The notes under the pieces are model-generated. The model saw only the letters and a program-made list of their open reading frames with translations. It ran no database searches and was not told the DNA's origin. From Microcoleus vaginatus PCC 9802 (GTDB taxonomy: Bacteria > Cyanobacteriota > Cyanobacteriia > Cyanobacteriales > Microcoleaceae), in assembly GCA_022701275.1 (NCBI GenBank), contig CP031740.1, positions 5,779,001-5,843,000 on the forward strand: a stretch of DNA of 64,000 nt, in the 5' to 3' direction. The first letter of the stretch is position 1; each line of letters begins with the position of its first letter. Shown here in pieces: positions 27,866-36,659 of the stretch. The position numbers were made by a program, and so were the translations under genes.

Positions 27866-28945
27866 ATGCCAGAATCTTTTTTGCTCGGTCGGCTGCTGCT
27901 GCAATTCAACAGCGAAGCGGCTGATATTATTACAGACTTATCCGCTGTTGCTTTAACTCCCGATGGTCATTTGTGGCTGGGTTCCGATGAAACGACTTCG
28001 ATCGAGCGTTTGTCGCCTGTGGCGCCTCATATTTTTGGAGAACATCAAAGATTTGCGCTCGCCGATTTTATCGATTTTTCCGAGCAAGCTGGTGAAATCG
28101 ATATTGAAGGAATTGATTTCAACAGCGATTATCTTTGGTTTGTGGCTTCTCACAGCACCAAACGCAAGAAAGCTAAAGGCAAAGACCCGAATAAAGACAT
28201 TCAAAATTTAGCAAAAATAGAGACGGAGATCAACCGTTATTTGCTGGCACGAATTCCTGTAAAAAACGGGACTTTGTGCAAGTCAATTTCCCATCCTGAA
28301 AATCCCAAAAACCAACTGAAAGCGGGATACCTTCAGCCGACAAAAACGGGGAATTTGCTGACTGATGCGCTGAAAGATGACAGCCATCTCGGTCTATTTT
28401 TATCTGTGCCGATTCCGAGTAAAGAAAATGGTTTTGATATTGAAGGGTTGGCGGTGCGCGGCAATCGGATTTTTCTTGGTTTACGGGGACCTGTACTGCG
28501 GGGTTGGGCGATAATTTTAGAAATAGAAGTGCAAGAGTCTAAACAGGGGGTTTTAAAGCTAAAGGCTATTGGTGAAGCCGGCAAGTTTTACAAGAAACAT
28601 TTTGTTGATTTGAACGGTTTGGGGGTGCGAGAATTGTGCTGGAACGGGGAAGATTTGATTGTTTTAGCCGGGCCGACGATGACTTTATCGGGGGCGATGA
28701 GGGTTTTTCGGTTAAAGGGGATTTTAGGGCGATCGGGCGACAGTATTACTGGACAAGATGGGGGAGATTTGGAGGTATTGTTTGACTTGCCTTTTAAGGT
28801 TGGTACGGACAATGCTGAGGGATTGAGCCTGTTTCCATATTTGGGGGAGCAAAATTCGCTGTTAGTTGTTTACGATTCGCCGGATGCGGGGAGAATGGTG
28901 GAGAAAACTGCTATTCTTGCTGATGTTTTTAAATTAGGTTCCTAG
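27866..28945 (+). CDS. DUF3616-family protein
   Basis: 359 residues from ATG 27866 (MPESFLLGRLLLQFN); a TTG 15 bases earlier is less likely. DUF3616 proteins have a beta-propeller-like pattern: VALTPDGHLWLGSDETTSIERL, FIDFSEQAGEIDIEGIDF, NGFDIEGLAVRGNRIFLGLRGPVLRGW and KVGTDNAEGLSLFP. The DIEGI/DIEGLA repeats are shared with esterase-like phytase propellers, but catalytic residues are not identifiable. There is no signal peptide. It stands alone on the plus strand. Function unknown. Confidence 0.82.
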   Translation: MPESFLLGRLLLQFNSEAADIITDLSAVALTPDGHLWLGSDETTSIERLSPVAPHIFGEHQRFALADFIDFSEQAGEIDIEGIDFNSDYLWFVASHSTKRKKAKGKDPNKDIQNLAKIETEINRYLLARIPVKNGTLCKSISHPENPKNQLKAGYLQPTKTGNLLTDALKDDSHLGLFLSVPIPSKENGFDIEGLAVRGNRIFLGLRGPVLRGWAIILEIEVQESKQGVLKLKAIGEAGKFYKKHFVDLNGLGVRELCWNGEDLIVLAGPTMTLSGAMRVFRLKGILGRSGDSITGQDGGDLEVLFDLPFKVGTDNAEGLSLFPYLGEQNSLLVVYDSPDAGRMVEKTAILADVFKLGS

Positions 28946-28951
28946 TAGTAG

Positions 28952-29073
28952 GGTGCGTCATAAAGGGAGATATTTGAGATAATTAATCAGCCATGAACGG
29001 ACGCACCATGCGATTAGGAAGGTGCGTCAGATGGAATTTTTCCGAGAATTAATTAGACATGAACTGACGCACC
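28952..29073. repeat. Two tandem GGTGCGTCA...TGACGCACC hairpin units
   Basis: Units 28952-29007 and 29021-29073, each flanked by GGTGCGTCA and (T/G)GACGCACC, with similar interiors (GAGA(T)AATTAAT..., CATGAAC). The position between two convergent genes is typical of a terminator-like element or small repeat element. Confidence 0.8.
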
Positions 29074-29085
29074 CTAGAAATTAAG

Positions 29086-30723
29086 TTAATTGTCGATCGC
29101 ATCCCTCCGCCGCTGGCTGTAGCGTTTCAATTCATCAATTAAGTGAGTATCGTTAGAAGCTGTTCTCGCGCCCGCTTCCGCCGCCCAGCGCTTCAAATCT
29201 TCAATTTGCGATCGCGCGATCGCAGCTAAAGGTACAGTATCCTCGATCGACCTCAAAATATCCTCGGTCATCAAATCTCGGCGCTGTCCGTTTACAAACG
29301 TTCCAAAGGCCCGATACAACCCATCTATTACGACTTGTTCAATTTCTGCACCGCTAAAATTCTCAGCGCGTTTCGCCAAAACTCCCAAATCAAACTCGCG
29401 CAATCTAGTTGGTCGCAAACGCTGCAAATGCACTTTAAAAATATCTTGCCGTTCCGATTCAGAGGGCAAATTTAAAAAGAAAATTTCATCAAATCTGCCT
29501 TTTCTGAGCAACTCTGCAGGCAAAATCCTGACGTTATTTGCAGTTGCGACAATAAACACCGGACTGGTTTTTTCCTGCATCCAAGTAATCAAACTGCCGA
29601 ATACCCGGCGCGAAGTTCCCGAATCGCCGTCGCTGCCGCTGATAATGTTGCCGAAGGCTTTATCTATTTCATCGATCCACAAAACGCAAGGTGCGATCGC
29701 CTCTGCTAATTGTATCATTTGCCTGACGCGACTTTCGCTTTCCCCGACCACGCCGCCAAACAATCTCCCAGTATCCAATCGCAACAGTGGCAAACGCCAT
29801 TCTGAGGCGATTGTTTTCGCTGATAAGGATTTGCCCGTTCCTTGAATTCCTACTAACAAAACGCCTTTAGGATTGGGTATTCCGTAGCGGCGCGCTTCGT
29901 CAGTAAAAGCATCTTGCCGCATTTTTACCCACTGTTTCAAATTCTCCAAGCCACCCACACTTTTTAGGGATTCTCGGGAGTTAAAAAACTCCAAAATGCC
30001 CGTTTGGCGAATTGCTTGCTGTTTTTCCTCCAAAACTCCGTCAATATCTGACTCGTTAATTTGCTGTTTGGCGGCCAAAGCTTTAGCCAAAACCCGCCCG
30101 ATTCTAGCGCGGCTCAAACCCTGACAAGCTTTAACCAACTGTTCCCTTGCTAAACCGCTAACTTGCAACTGTTGCGGTTTTTCCACAACGTGGGAAATTA
30201 AACTGTCGATTTCTTGGACGTTGGGCAAAGGAAAATCAATTACTGTTACTTCTTCTTTCAATTCCTCCGGCAATTCCAGCGTGTGAGAAGTGAGGACGAT
30301 CGTTTTTTTGCTGCGCTTCAATTCCCGCGTTAAGTTCCGCAATTCCCGCACTACCGCCGCATTTTTTTCGGTGTATGGATATTTCAAAACAGGGTGCAAA
30401 TCCCGCAGAACAAATATGGTATATTCTTCAACAGCAGTTTTGCTGACGCGATCGAGCGCCGCCATTACCGAACCTTTCCCAGAAGCATTATCTTCCCAGC
30501 CGCGCACGAGATCCCAGAACAATACTCGGCGCGCGGGAGTTACTTGCAGCGCTACTTGGGCAATTACAGCCTCGATCGGTTCCTCCTCGACGCCGACAAT
30601 GTACAGCAGCGAATAGCGGGCGCGAATCATCAAATCTATTCGCTTTACCAGGGCGTCGAAGTGGTTATTTTTACTGCCCTTGACGGTATCTAATTCTCGG
30701 GATTGAGGGTAATTTTCGGTCAT
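29086..30723 (-). CDS. ycf46: Ycf46-type AAA ATPase
   Basis: 545 residues from the ATG at 30723 (MTENYPQSRELD); the frame is open further upstream but that part looks non-coding. The first ~230 residues form the Ycf46-specific N-domain (IRARYSLLYIVGVEEEPIEA, RRVLFWDLVRGWEDN, KKTIVLTSHTLELPEEL). The AAA module follows: Walker A GIQGTGKS, Walker B CVLWIDEIDKAF, and FIVATANNVRILPAELLRKGRFDE with the arginine-finger region. In Synechocystis a Ycf46 homologue affects the response to low inorganic carbon. Length and motifs fit the family. It converges on the DUF3616 gene. Confidence 0.93.
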   Translation of the reverse strand: MTENYPQSRELDTVKGSKNNHFDALVKRIDLMIRARYSLLYIVGVEEEPIEAVIAQVALQVTPARRVLFWDLVRGWEDNASGKGSVMAALDRVSKTAVEEYTIFVLRDLHPVLKYPYTEKNAAVVRELRNLTRELKRSKKTIVLTSHTLELPEELKEEVTVIDFPLPNVQEIDSLISHVVEKPQQLQVSGLAREQLVKACQGLSRARIGRVLAKALAAKQQINESDIDGVLEEKQQAIRQTGILEFFNSRESLKSVGGLENLKQWVKMRQDAFTDEARRYGIPNPKGVLLVGIQGTGKSLSAKTIASEWRLPLLRLDTGRLFGGVVGESESRVRQMIQLAEAIAPCVLWIDEIDKAFGNIISGSDGDSGTSRRVFGSLITWMQEKTSPVFIVATANNVRILPAELLRKGRFDEIFFLNLPSESERQDIFKVHLQRLRPTRLREFDLGVLAKRAENFSGAEIEQVVIDGLYRAFGTFVNGQRRDLMTEDILRSIEDTVPLAAIARSQIEDLKRWAAEAGARTASNDTHLIDELKRYSQRRRDAIDN

Positions 30724-30912
30724 TTTATTTGATATTTTAGATGTATATTCAACTTTATTAAATATTTTGTTGGCAGTCAGGACTTTAGCCCTTAAAAAGC
30801 ATTTAACCGGAGTCAAGGTTTGTAGTAAGGAATTGAGTCCTTAACAACTATTTAAGCGGACTAAAGTCTGTACTGCGAACGTTAAAATTATAACAGGATA
30901 GTCCGCAATTGA
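30724..30912. repeat. GGACTTTAGCCC-type repeats
   Basis: The short gap upstream of ycf46 carries imperfect inverted copies of GGACT(T)TAG / CTAAAGTC, resembling those near 33680 and 59800. No gene. Confidence 0.55.
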
Positions 30913-31197
30913 CTACTTAGCAACTTTTCGAGCTTGTTTCACCATTTCAATGAGAGTGTGGTGAGCATCTTCGGCGTCTTTTAAAGTGCGATCGAATTTA
31001 ACTCTTACAGGCACTGTTTCGTCGTTGACTTTAGCGGTTAAATCCATACCGTTGGCATCAATAGCGAGCATTTGAGCTTCTGTTGCCTGCGGTTGGTCGC
31101 CAAATGCTTGAGCGTATAGCACGACAGCACTAGCGTGGTCTTCGTTCATGTGAGTGCAGATGCGATCGCTAATCTCAGTAGAAAACGGTTCTGACAT
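30913..31197 (-). CDS. DUF2470-domain protein
   Basis: 94 residues from ATG 31197, which has a GAGGA ribosome site nine bases upstream; a start 26 codons earlier is less likely. The DUF2470 domain fills the protein: ISDRICTHMNEDHASAVVLYAQAFG, then MLAIDANGMDLTAKV and PVRVKFDRTLKDAEDAHHTLIEM. The HMNxDH motif is shared with haem-iron-use proteins and the tail of HugZ-type and chloroplast GluTR-binding proteins. The family is tied to haem binding or haem metabolism, but a stand-alone domain has no known activity. It may be cotranscribed with nothing; the WD40 gene is 193 bases further downstream. Confidence 0.9.
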   Translation of the reverse strand: MSEPFSTEISDRICTHMNEDHASAVVLYAQAFGDQPQATEAQMLAIDANGMDLTAKVNDETVPVRVKFDRTLKDAEDAHHTLIEMVKQARKVAK

Positions 31198-31390
31198 GGG
31201 AGATTCCTCAGATGCAATATCGATCGATTGTACTGCGATCGGTACAAAGATTTCAACCGCGATCAATTGCATCAAGAGTTATGAGTGAGAGAAAAGGAGA
31301 AAGAAGCAAGAACCAGAAGACAATAACATCGAGTTATTCAGTAATTCATCAAGTCCTAATTAAACCTAATTAGCGAGATAATTAGTAAGA

Positions 31391-32755
31391 TTAATTCCAC
31401 CCTTGCCACGGGTTAACTTCAAGCACCCCAGAGGGTTTAAACACTACCTGAAATTGACTCAAAATCTTGGCTTGACGAGCAGCTTTACGATAGGAAGGAA
31501 GAGAAGTTTCTTGGAGGAAATTAACCGCTTCTTGGTTTAGTGGCTGATAATCTATAATTCCCCCTTCTTCATCCACGGCAACCCGATAAACTAATGAAGT
31601 GTTGAAGGTGGGAGTCGAGCGCCAACTCTTGTCAATTTGGTCGTAAACTTTCCGGTTCAACTGTGCAATTTCACCGGGGGAGAGAATTTCCGACGGTGCT
31701 GCCTCTACCTCTGGTGCTGGAGAATTAACCTGAGTCGCAATCGGGACAGGTACAGGCCAAAGCTTAATAGTTTCATCTGCGCTACCGCTGGCTAAAACAG
31801 GATTTTGAGAGCTAAAAGCGACAGACCAAACAGGCTTAGAATGAGCCGCAAAAGTTGTCATCAGTTCGCCCGTTGTCAACTTCCACAGCTTGATAGTTTT
31901 GTCGTAGCTGCCACTAGCTAAAGCCTGTCCATCCTGGCTAAAAGCAACTGACAGCACCGGGCCGGAATGCCCTGTTAATGTATGCAAAACTTTGCCCTTT
32001 GTAAACTGCCACAGCTTAACAGTTTTATCCGCACTGCCACTCGCTAAAGTTTTGCCGTCAGGACTGAATGCAACTGAGTTCGCCGACCCAGAATGCCCAG
32101 TGAGGGTGTAATTGCCGCCATCATCAAGCCACCAAATCTTAATAGTTCCATTCTCGCTGCCGCTTGCTAAAATTTTACTGTCCCGGCTAAAAGCGACAGA
32201 TTGAATCCAGTCTGTATCTGGAAGTGTGCTGAGTAGTTTCCCATCGGAAAAATTCCACACTTTTACAGTTTTGTCGGTACTTCCAGAAGCGAGTAACCTT
32301 CCATCAGGACTGATACTTATTGCCTTGACATCATCCGCATGACCTTTCAAGGTATTGATGAGTATGCCAGTTTTGAGATTCCACAATTTAATCCGGTTAT
32401 CCCAACTCCCGCTAGCCAAAACATTGGCATCAGGACTAATGGCTAGGGATTCAATTGCATCGGTATGTGCTTTTAAGGTGTAAAGCAATTCGCCGGTTTG
32501 CAAGCTCCAGATTTTGATAATGCCGCGATAACTGCCGCTGGCTAAAGTTTTGCCGTCGGGACTGAGTGCGATCGCGTAAATCCACCCAGAATTATCTTTA
32601 AAACTGGTAGAATATTGAGTTAACAGCCCCGATTTAAACTGCGATACAGTTGTTTCTAATTCCGTAAAAGACCTATACCAGCCGATGCCCGCCGCAGTTA
32701 CAACTGCTGTTAATGTGAAGGTCAAAATTTTCCCTTTAACTGCTTTTGATCTCAT
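31391..32755 (-). CDS. Membrane-anchored seven-blade WD40 protein
   Basis: 454 residues from ATG 32755 (MRSKAVKGKILTF), picked for a GGGAGC ribosome site about nine bases upstream. One N-terminal membrane helix (residues ~10-28) is followed by seven WD40 repeats, each ending in forms such as SGSYRGIIKIWSL, SGSWDNRIKLWNL, SGSTDKTVKVWNF, SGSENGTIKIWWL and SGSADKTVKLWQF, which should close into one propeller. A C-terminal ~100-residue domain (AQLNRKVYDQIDKSWRSTP, VDEEGGIIDYQPLNQEA) resembles a TonB-like C-terminal fold seen in other cyanobacterial proteins. It is likely an interaction scaffold outside or at the membrane. The partner is unknown. Confidence 0.87.
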   Translation of the reverse strand: MRSKAVKGKILTFTLTAVVTAAGIGWYRSFTELETTVSQFKSGLLTQYSTSFKDNSGWIYAIALSPDGKTLASGSYRGIIKIWSLQTGELLYTLKAHTDAIESLAISPDANVLASGSWDNRIKLWNLKTGILINTLKGHADDVKAISISPDGRLLASGSTDKTVKVWNFSDGKLLSTLPDTDWIQSVAFSRDSKILASGSENGTIKIWWLDDGGNYTLTGHSGSANSVAFSPDGKTLASGSADKTVKLWQFTKGKVLHTLTGHSGPVLSVAFSQDGQALASGSYDKTIKLWKLTTGELMTTFAAHSKPVWSVAFSSQNPVLASGSADETIKLWPVPVPIATQVNSPAPEVEAAPSEILSPGEIAQLNRKVYDQIDKSWRSTPTFNTSLVYRVAVDEEGGIIDYQPLNQEAVNFLQETSLPSYRKAARQAKILSQFQVVFKPSGVLEVNPWQGWN

Positions 32756-32883
32756 AAACACGAGCTCCCACACTCAGTTTATATAAAATAAACTTCCCGA
32801 TTTCAATTTAAGAAATTTATGGCGGAAGTTTCGGCTGCATTCTACCTTTGAGAAATCCTCTCCACCACTCTTGTTTAGCACTG

Positions 32884-33435
32884 TTACTTTGCCTTTTGTT
32901 GACTTGTTTTTTTCTTTTTTAGATGGCGCTGATTCAATATTCGAGCGAGGAATAAAAGTAGTATGGCGGTTATAGCTGCAATTCCAACAGGCGTTAAATA
33001 TGTCCAGTGATTGGCCATTTTATCCAAGATATGCCAGGTTAATAAAAACATAGCAAGGTAAGTGAGACGCTGCAAATTTTTCCAATTTTTCTTAAGTCTT
33101 TTCACGCTCCAATCGTTAGAGGTGATAGCCAAAAGAGTAAAAATAATGAATGTTGCTACTCCCTGGAAGTAAACAAAATAAGTTTTGATATCAAAGATAT
33201 CAAAGTTTCTTTGTTTGAAAAAGATGAATCCGTGAAGTACAGATAAAAAGAAAGAGAGCAGACCAATGAGGCGACGATATTTCAGCAGCCATTGGGGAAA
33301 TCCCGTTGTTTTTGTAACAGGGAAAACAATTATCAAATTGGTGGGAAGCAGTGTGAGAATATAGGCTGTTAAGGCAGCGAACCCCCAAAAACTCGCCTGA
33401 GAAAATGTATCTAAATCCATCATTAAAAGTTGCAT
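32884..33435 (-). CDS. Ferric-reductase-like transmembrane protein
   Basis: 183 residues with about five membrane helices and no flavin or NAD domain. Conserved His in LSFFLSVLHGFIFF and LAMFLLTWHILDKM are placed as haem ligands in the ferric reductase-like family (as in MsrQ). A Lys-rich C-terminus (RHLKKKKTSQQKAK) is cytoplasmic. The start at 33435 has only a weak GAGAG upstream; a Met at residue 5 or 6 is possible. It probably passes electrons across the membrane, but partner and substrate are unknown. Confidence 0.8.
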   Translation of the reverse strand: MQLLMMDLDTFSQASFWGFAALTAYILTLLPTNLIIVFPVTKTTGFPQWLLKYRRLIGLLSFFLSVLHGFIFFKQRNFDIFDIKTYFVYFQGVATFIIFTLLAITSNDWSVKRLKKNWKNLQRLTYLAMFLLTWHILDKMANHWTYLTPVGIAAITAILLLFLARILNQRHLKKKKTSQQKAK

Positions 33436-33708
33436 AAATTACTCTCATTGCTAAATAGGTAAACTTTAATTCTACGTAGGCTAGCATTGGAAAATGGCCC
33501 TGTCAATTAAGTTTTAATTGGAGAAAAAAATCGTCGCAAAAATAGCTGGTTAAAAGTTGAGTTTTTAACTCTAACCAATGTCAGCTAATGCTGACCTTGG
33601 GTTGAGGAGATTAGCTGAAGTTTTGGCTAGGTATGGTGCCCAACTACAAACTGGTAATACCCCCTTTCAATAAGAGAGGACTGAAATCCTCAATACAAAC
33701 TGCCCAGC

Positions 33709-34191
33709 CTAACTAAAAGATCGATCGTCAAACGGCAATTCATCAAACCGCGAATCAATATCAGCCTCAGAATTCGCAACAGGGGAATTAGCGCGAGATG
33801 CCGGCGGCTTAACAGAATTCACCTGGGCTACTGATAACTTGGCCGCAGGTTCCGATTTCTGTAGGTTAACTACCGGCAACTCGCCGCCATTTTCTCCATT
33901 TTTGCTCGTTTGATTCCACATCATCATTCCCAGCAAACCATCAACCAAACCGCCGCCGCTACCGTTCCCTGTTACCGCAACATCTGGCACAACTCGCACG
34001 TTGCGATCGCCTATAATTTGCATTAACTGCAAAGCCGTATAACCCGAACCACCCAAAGCGACAACACCCGCGCGATAAGCTTCAGCTTGAGCATTTCCCT
34101 TCACCCGAATCGACTCAGCTTCGCCTTGAGCTTGTTTCACCTGAGAATTCGCTTTCAACTCAGAAATCTTCACGTCGGCGTTGCTTAATCT
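33709..34191 (-). pseudogene. C-terminal remnant of a flotillin/SPFH protein
   Basis: The frame (about 154 codons from a GTG, extending upstream to LSNADVKISELK) matches only the tail of flotillin-like proteins: VKQAQGEAESIRVKGNAQAEAYRAGV and ALQLMQIIGDRNVRVVPDVAVTG, then a Gly/Asn linker and disordered acidic end. The SPFH domain and N-terminal membrane segment are missing; homology stops at 34191, exactly where a small inverted-repeat element begins. I read it as a truncated gene, although the remaining helix might still be expressed from the GTG at 34173. Confidence 0.72.
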
Positions 34192-34273
34192 GGGTATGAA
34201 AAAAATAACTTGAAAATCCCGAAGTTTTGTGAATACTGGTTTCTATGACTTGCATATTTAGCCTTTCATACCC
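34192..34273. repeat. 82-bp element with 10-bp inverted ends
   Basis: Ends GGGTATGAAA (34192-34201) and TTTCATACCC (34264-34273) are exact reverse complements. It abuts the point where flotillin homology ends, so it may be a small insertion or deletion scar. Confidence 0.55.
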
Positions 34274-34429
34274 TAAATCAGCCACGCCAAAATCTTTATT
34301 TTAAAAGCTTACTCTACACTGAATATACCTTTTGTCAATTGGGGAAGTTCAGTGTAATTGGTGATTGGTAATTGTAGGTTGGGTAGAAGGAAGGGAAACC
34401 CCACCTACAATTACTATTAACAGTCAAAG

Positions 34430-34492
34430 TCAAAAGTCAAAAGTCAAAAGTTAACAGTCAACAATTAATTGTTAACTGTTGACTGTTAAACT
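34430..34492. repeat. AAAAGTC tandem repeat and AACAGTCAACA palindrome
   Basis: GTCAAAA units followed by AACAGTCAACA/TGTTGACTGTT arms, an 11-bp exact hairpin around ATTAATTGTTAAC. Repeats of this AGTCAACAGT type are common in the genome (for example 58750). Confidence 0.8.
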
Positions 34493-34535
34493 GAATGCCT
34501 GTACCGAACTCGCTAGGAACTGCGTGAATGGCTGT

Positions 34536-34685
34536 TCAGTCTCTCGATTTAGAAGTTTTGGAGAGCTTACCTTCAAAAGGTTGAACTCCACTATTTGGAT
34601 AGTTGTCATCGCTAGGGCTAAAAATCCGCACCGCTGCTTCCGAAACGTAACGCATCGCGTTTGCCAAAGATTTAGAAAGATTCAT
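34536..34685 (-). CDS. Small conserved-looking cyanobacterial protein, 49 residues
   Basis: Found by hand; too short for a usual ORF list. ATG at 34685, TGA at 34536-34538. The product starts MNLSKSLANAMRYVSEAAVR and continues IFSPSDDNYPNSGVQPFEG, then a basic Ser-rich tail. From memory, the SPSDDxYPxxGVQPF segment matches a family of ~50-residue cyanobacterial proteins of unknown function; I could not check this. No membrane segment. The upstream ribosome sequence on the minus strand is AGAGGCAGATTC, a weak GAGG. Confidence 0.72.
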   Translation of the reverse strand: MNLSKSLANAMRYVSEAAVRIFSPSDDNYPNSGVQPFEGKLSKTSKSRD

Positions 34686-35132
34686 AGAATCTGCCTCTCT
34701 TATCTGGGTTCTGATACTTATTAGATTACTCGGATTTTTGGGCTATGAATGACTTTAGCAATATTTATTTGAATTACTTATTGGTCTGCAACATTGAAGC
34801 AAGCTGAAGGTTTTAGGAATTACGCATTGTTGGACGATCGACCTTTTGCTGGTAGATTTTTCCTTACTCAACTGAAGGTGTCGCGATCGCCCTCCCGACG
34901 CTCAGAAACCGGGTTGTCTAACTCTATTCAAAGGCTACAAGGAAATATTTTCGCAAAAAACCCGGAACGCTTGAGTGTTTGTGGTTAATTCCTGAGTTTG
35001 TTAAATTAAGTATTTATATTGGTTTTACCATAATATTAATGTACAAATTAACCAAAATCCGCTATTAAAGGGCATAATCAGCGAATTTTTCCGACAAATA
35101 TCTGCAATCTTTATCAAATATTTACAAAAAGA
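34686..35132. other. Intergenic region upstream of pncB
   Basis: Holds ACCGGGTTT-family repeat arms at about 34898-34970 (AGAAACCGGGTTG...AAAAAACCCGG). No gene called. The downstream end is the pncB promoter. Confidence 0.6.
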
Positions 35133-35151
35133 TATAGTGTTTGTCACTATA
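35133..35151 (+). promoter_or_regulatory. Candidate NrtR operator ahead of pncB
   Basis: TATAGTG-TTTGT-CACTATA is a 7-5-7 palindrome 34 bases before the pncB start. NrtR, encoded two genes downstream, represses NAD genes in many bacteria by binding short AT-rich palindromes, and pncB is a common target. The link is inferred from position and symmetry. Confidence 0.55.
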
Positions 35152-35184
35152 ATTAAAAAAAGAAGTTTGTCCGGGGTTTTTCTT

Positions 35185-36585
35185 ATGAAAACTACCACAG
35201 AAAGCCTGCAGCTCACAGGTTTTGAAGAAATCTTAGAAGACCAGGAACTAACGGTTTCTTCAGCAGATTACAGCCTTTTGACCGATCTCTACCAGCTAAC
35301 CATGGCTGCTTGTTATGTCGGGGAAGGACTCGACGGGCGGGTCGCGAGTTTTGAATTATTCGCGCGCAGGCTGCCAGAGGGTTTTGGCTACGCGATCGCG
35401 ATGGGTTTGGCCCAAGTTCTCGATTATTTGGAGAAATTTCGGTTTTCGCCGGCGCAAATAGAGGCTTTGCAGTCCACTGGGATTTTTGCAGGTGCCCCGG
35501 AGCGATTTTGGACTTTACTCGCCACAGCCCGCTTTACTGGCGATGTTTGGGCGGTGCCGGAGGGGACGGCGGTGTTTGCCAACGAGCCTCTGCTGCGAAT
35601 TGAGGCTCCTCTGTGGCAGGCTCAGTTAGTGGAAACTTATTTATTGAATGCCATAAATTATCAAACTTTGATAGCGACGCGGGCAGCGCGGCTGCGCGAT
35701 GTGGCGGGCCCGGAGGCTAAGTTGCTTGAGTTCGGGACGCGCAGGGCTTTTGGGCCTCAAGCTGCTGTTTGGGCGGCTAGGGCTGCCCTGGCTGCGGGAT
35801 TCGATGGAACTTCTAATGTTTTGGCTGCTTTGAAGTTGGGCCGCAAGCCTGTCGGTACGATCGCCCATGCTTTGGTAATGGCTGTGGCTGCCCTCGAAGG
35901 CAGCGAGAATCAGGCGTTTGCAGCTTTTCACCGCTATTTTCCGGGGGCGCCGCTGCTGATCGATACTTATGATACTGTGGCGGCGGCGCGGATGTTGGCC
36001 GATCAAGTCAACAGCGGTGAAATGCAGTTGGAAGGCGTGCGGCTGGATTCGGGCGATTTGGCGGTGCTGTCTCGGGAAGTTCGATCGATCCTTCCGGGTG
36101 TTCCAATTTTTGCTAGCGGCGATTTGGACGATCGAGAAATTGCGAAATTAAAAAGTAGCGGCGCTTGCATTGACGGTTACGGTTTGGGAACGAAGTTGGT
36201 CAGCGGTTCCCCTGTCAACGGTGTTTATAAGTTGGTGGAAATTGACGGAATTCCGGTGATGAAAGAGGCAAGCGGCAAGGTAACATATCCAGGAAGAAAG
36301 CAAATTTTTAGACATATTGAAAATGGGCAAATTCTCGGAGATTGTTTGGCATTGTCAGGAGAAAATATTAAGAATTGCGCTTCTATACCATTAATGAAAT
36401 TGGTTGTCAAGGACGGCAAACGAGTCCAGAACCAGGAAAGTTTGGAGGAGATCGCCAAACGCACTGCTGCTTCTGTCGCCAGTCTTCGACCCGAAACTCG
36501 CCAACTTGACAACCCGATTTCGCCGCAGGTGGAAATTTCTCCAGATTTGCAGAGTCTCACCCAAAAAACGAAAAAGAGTCATTAG
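35185..36585 (+). CDS. pncB: Nicotinate phosphoribosyltransferase
   Basis: 466 residues from the ATG at 35185 (MKTTTESLQLTG); the frame extends 16 codons upstream from a GTG that overlaps the palindrome. Makes nicotinate mononucleotide from nicotinate and PRPP for NAD salvage in the cytosol. Motifs: LLTDLYQLTMAACY, FELFARRLPEGFGY, LEFGTRRAFGPQAA, GTIAHALVMAVAALEG with the catalytic-loop His, and VRLDSGDLAVLSREVR. The tail after residue ~435 is variable. First gene of a five-gene same-strand NAD cluster; a 74-base gap separates it from nadD. Confidence 0.95.
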   Translation: MKTTTESLQLTGFEEILEDQELTVSSADYSLLTDLYQLTMAACYVGEGLDGRVASFELFARRLPEGFGYAIAMGLAQVLDYLEKFRFSPAQIEALQSTGIFAGAPERFWTLLATARFTGDVWAVPEGTAVFANEPLLRIEAPLWQAQLVETYLLNAINYQTLIATRAARLRDVAGPEAKLLEFGTRRAFGPQAAVWAARAALAAGFDGTSNVLAALKLGRKPVGTIAHALVMAVAALEGSENQAFAAFHRYFPGAPLLIDTYDTVAAARMLADQVNSGEMQLEGVRLDSGDLAVLSREVRSILPGVPIFASGDLDDREIAKLKSSGACIDGYGLGTKLVSGSPVNGVYKLVEIDGIPVMKEASGKVTYPGRKQIFRHIENGQILGDCLALSGENIKNCASIPLMKLVVKDGKRVQNQESLEEIAKRTAASVASLRPETRQLDNPISPQVEISPDLQSLTQKTKKSH

Positions 36586-36655
36586 TCAGTAGTCATTAGT
36601 CAGTAGTCCTTTGCCGAAATTTTAATTACCCATTACCCATTACTCATTACCGATT
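36586..36655. repeat. CATTAGTCAGTAGT and TTACCCA repeats
   Basis: Short tandem units fill the pncB-nadD gap. Similar ATGACTGATGACTAAT repeats lie at 59620-59925. Confidence 0.8.
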
Positions 36656-36659
36656 CCCT

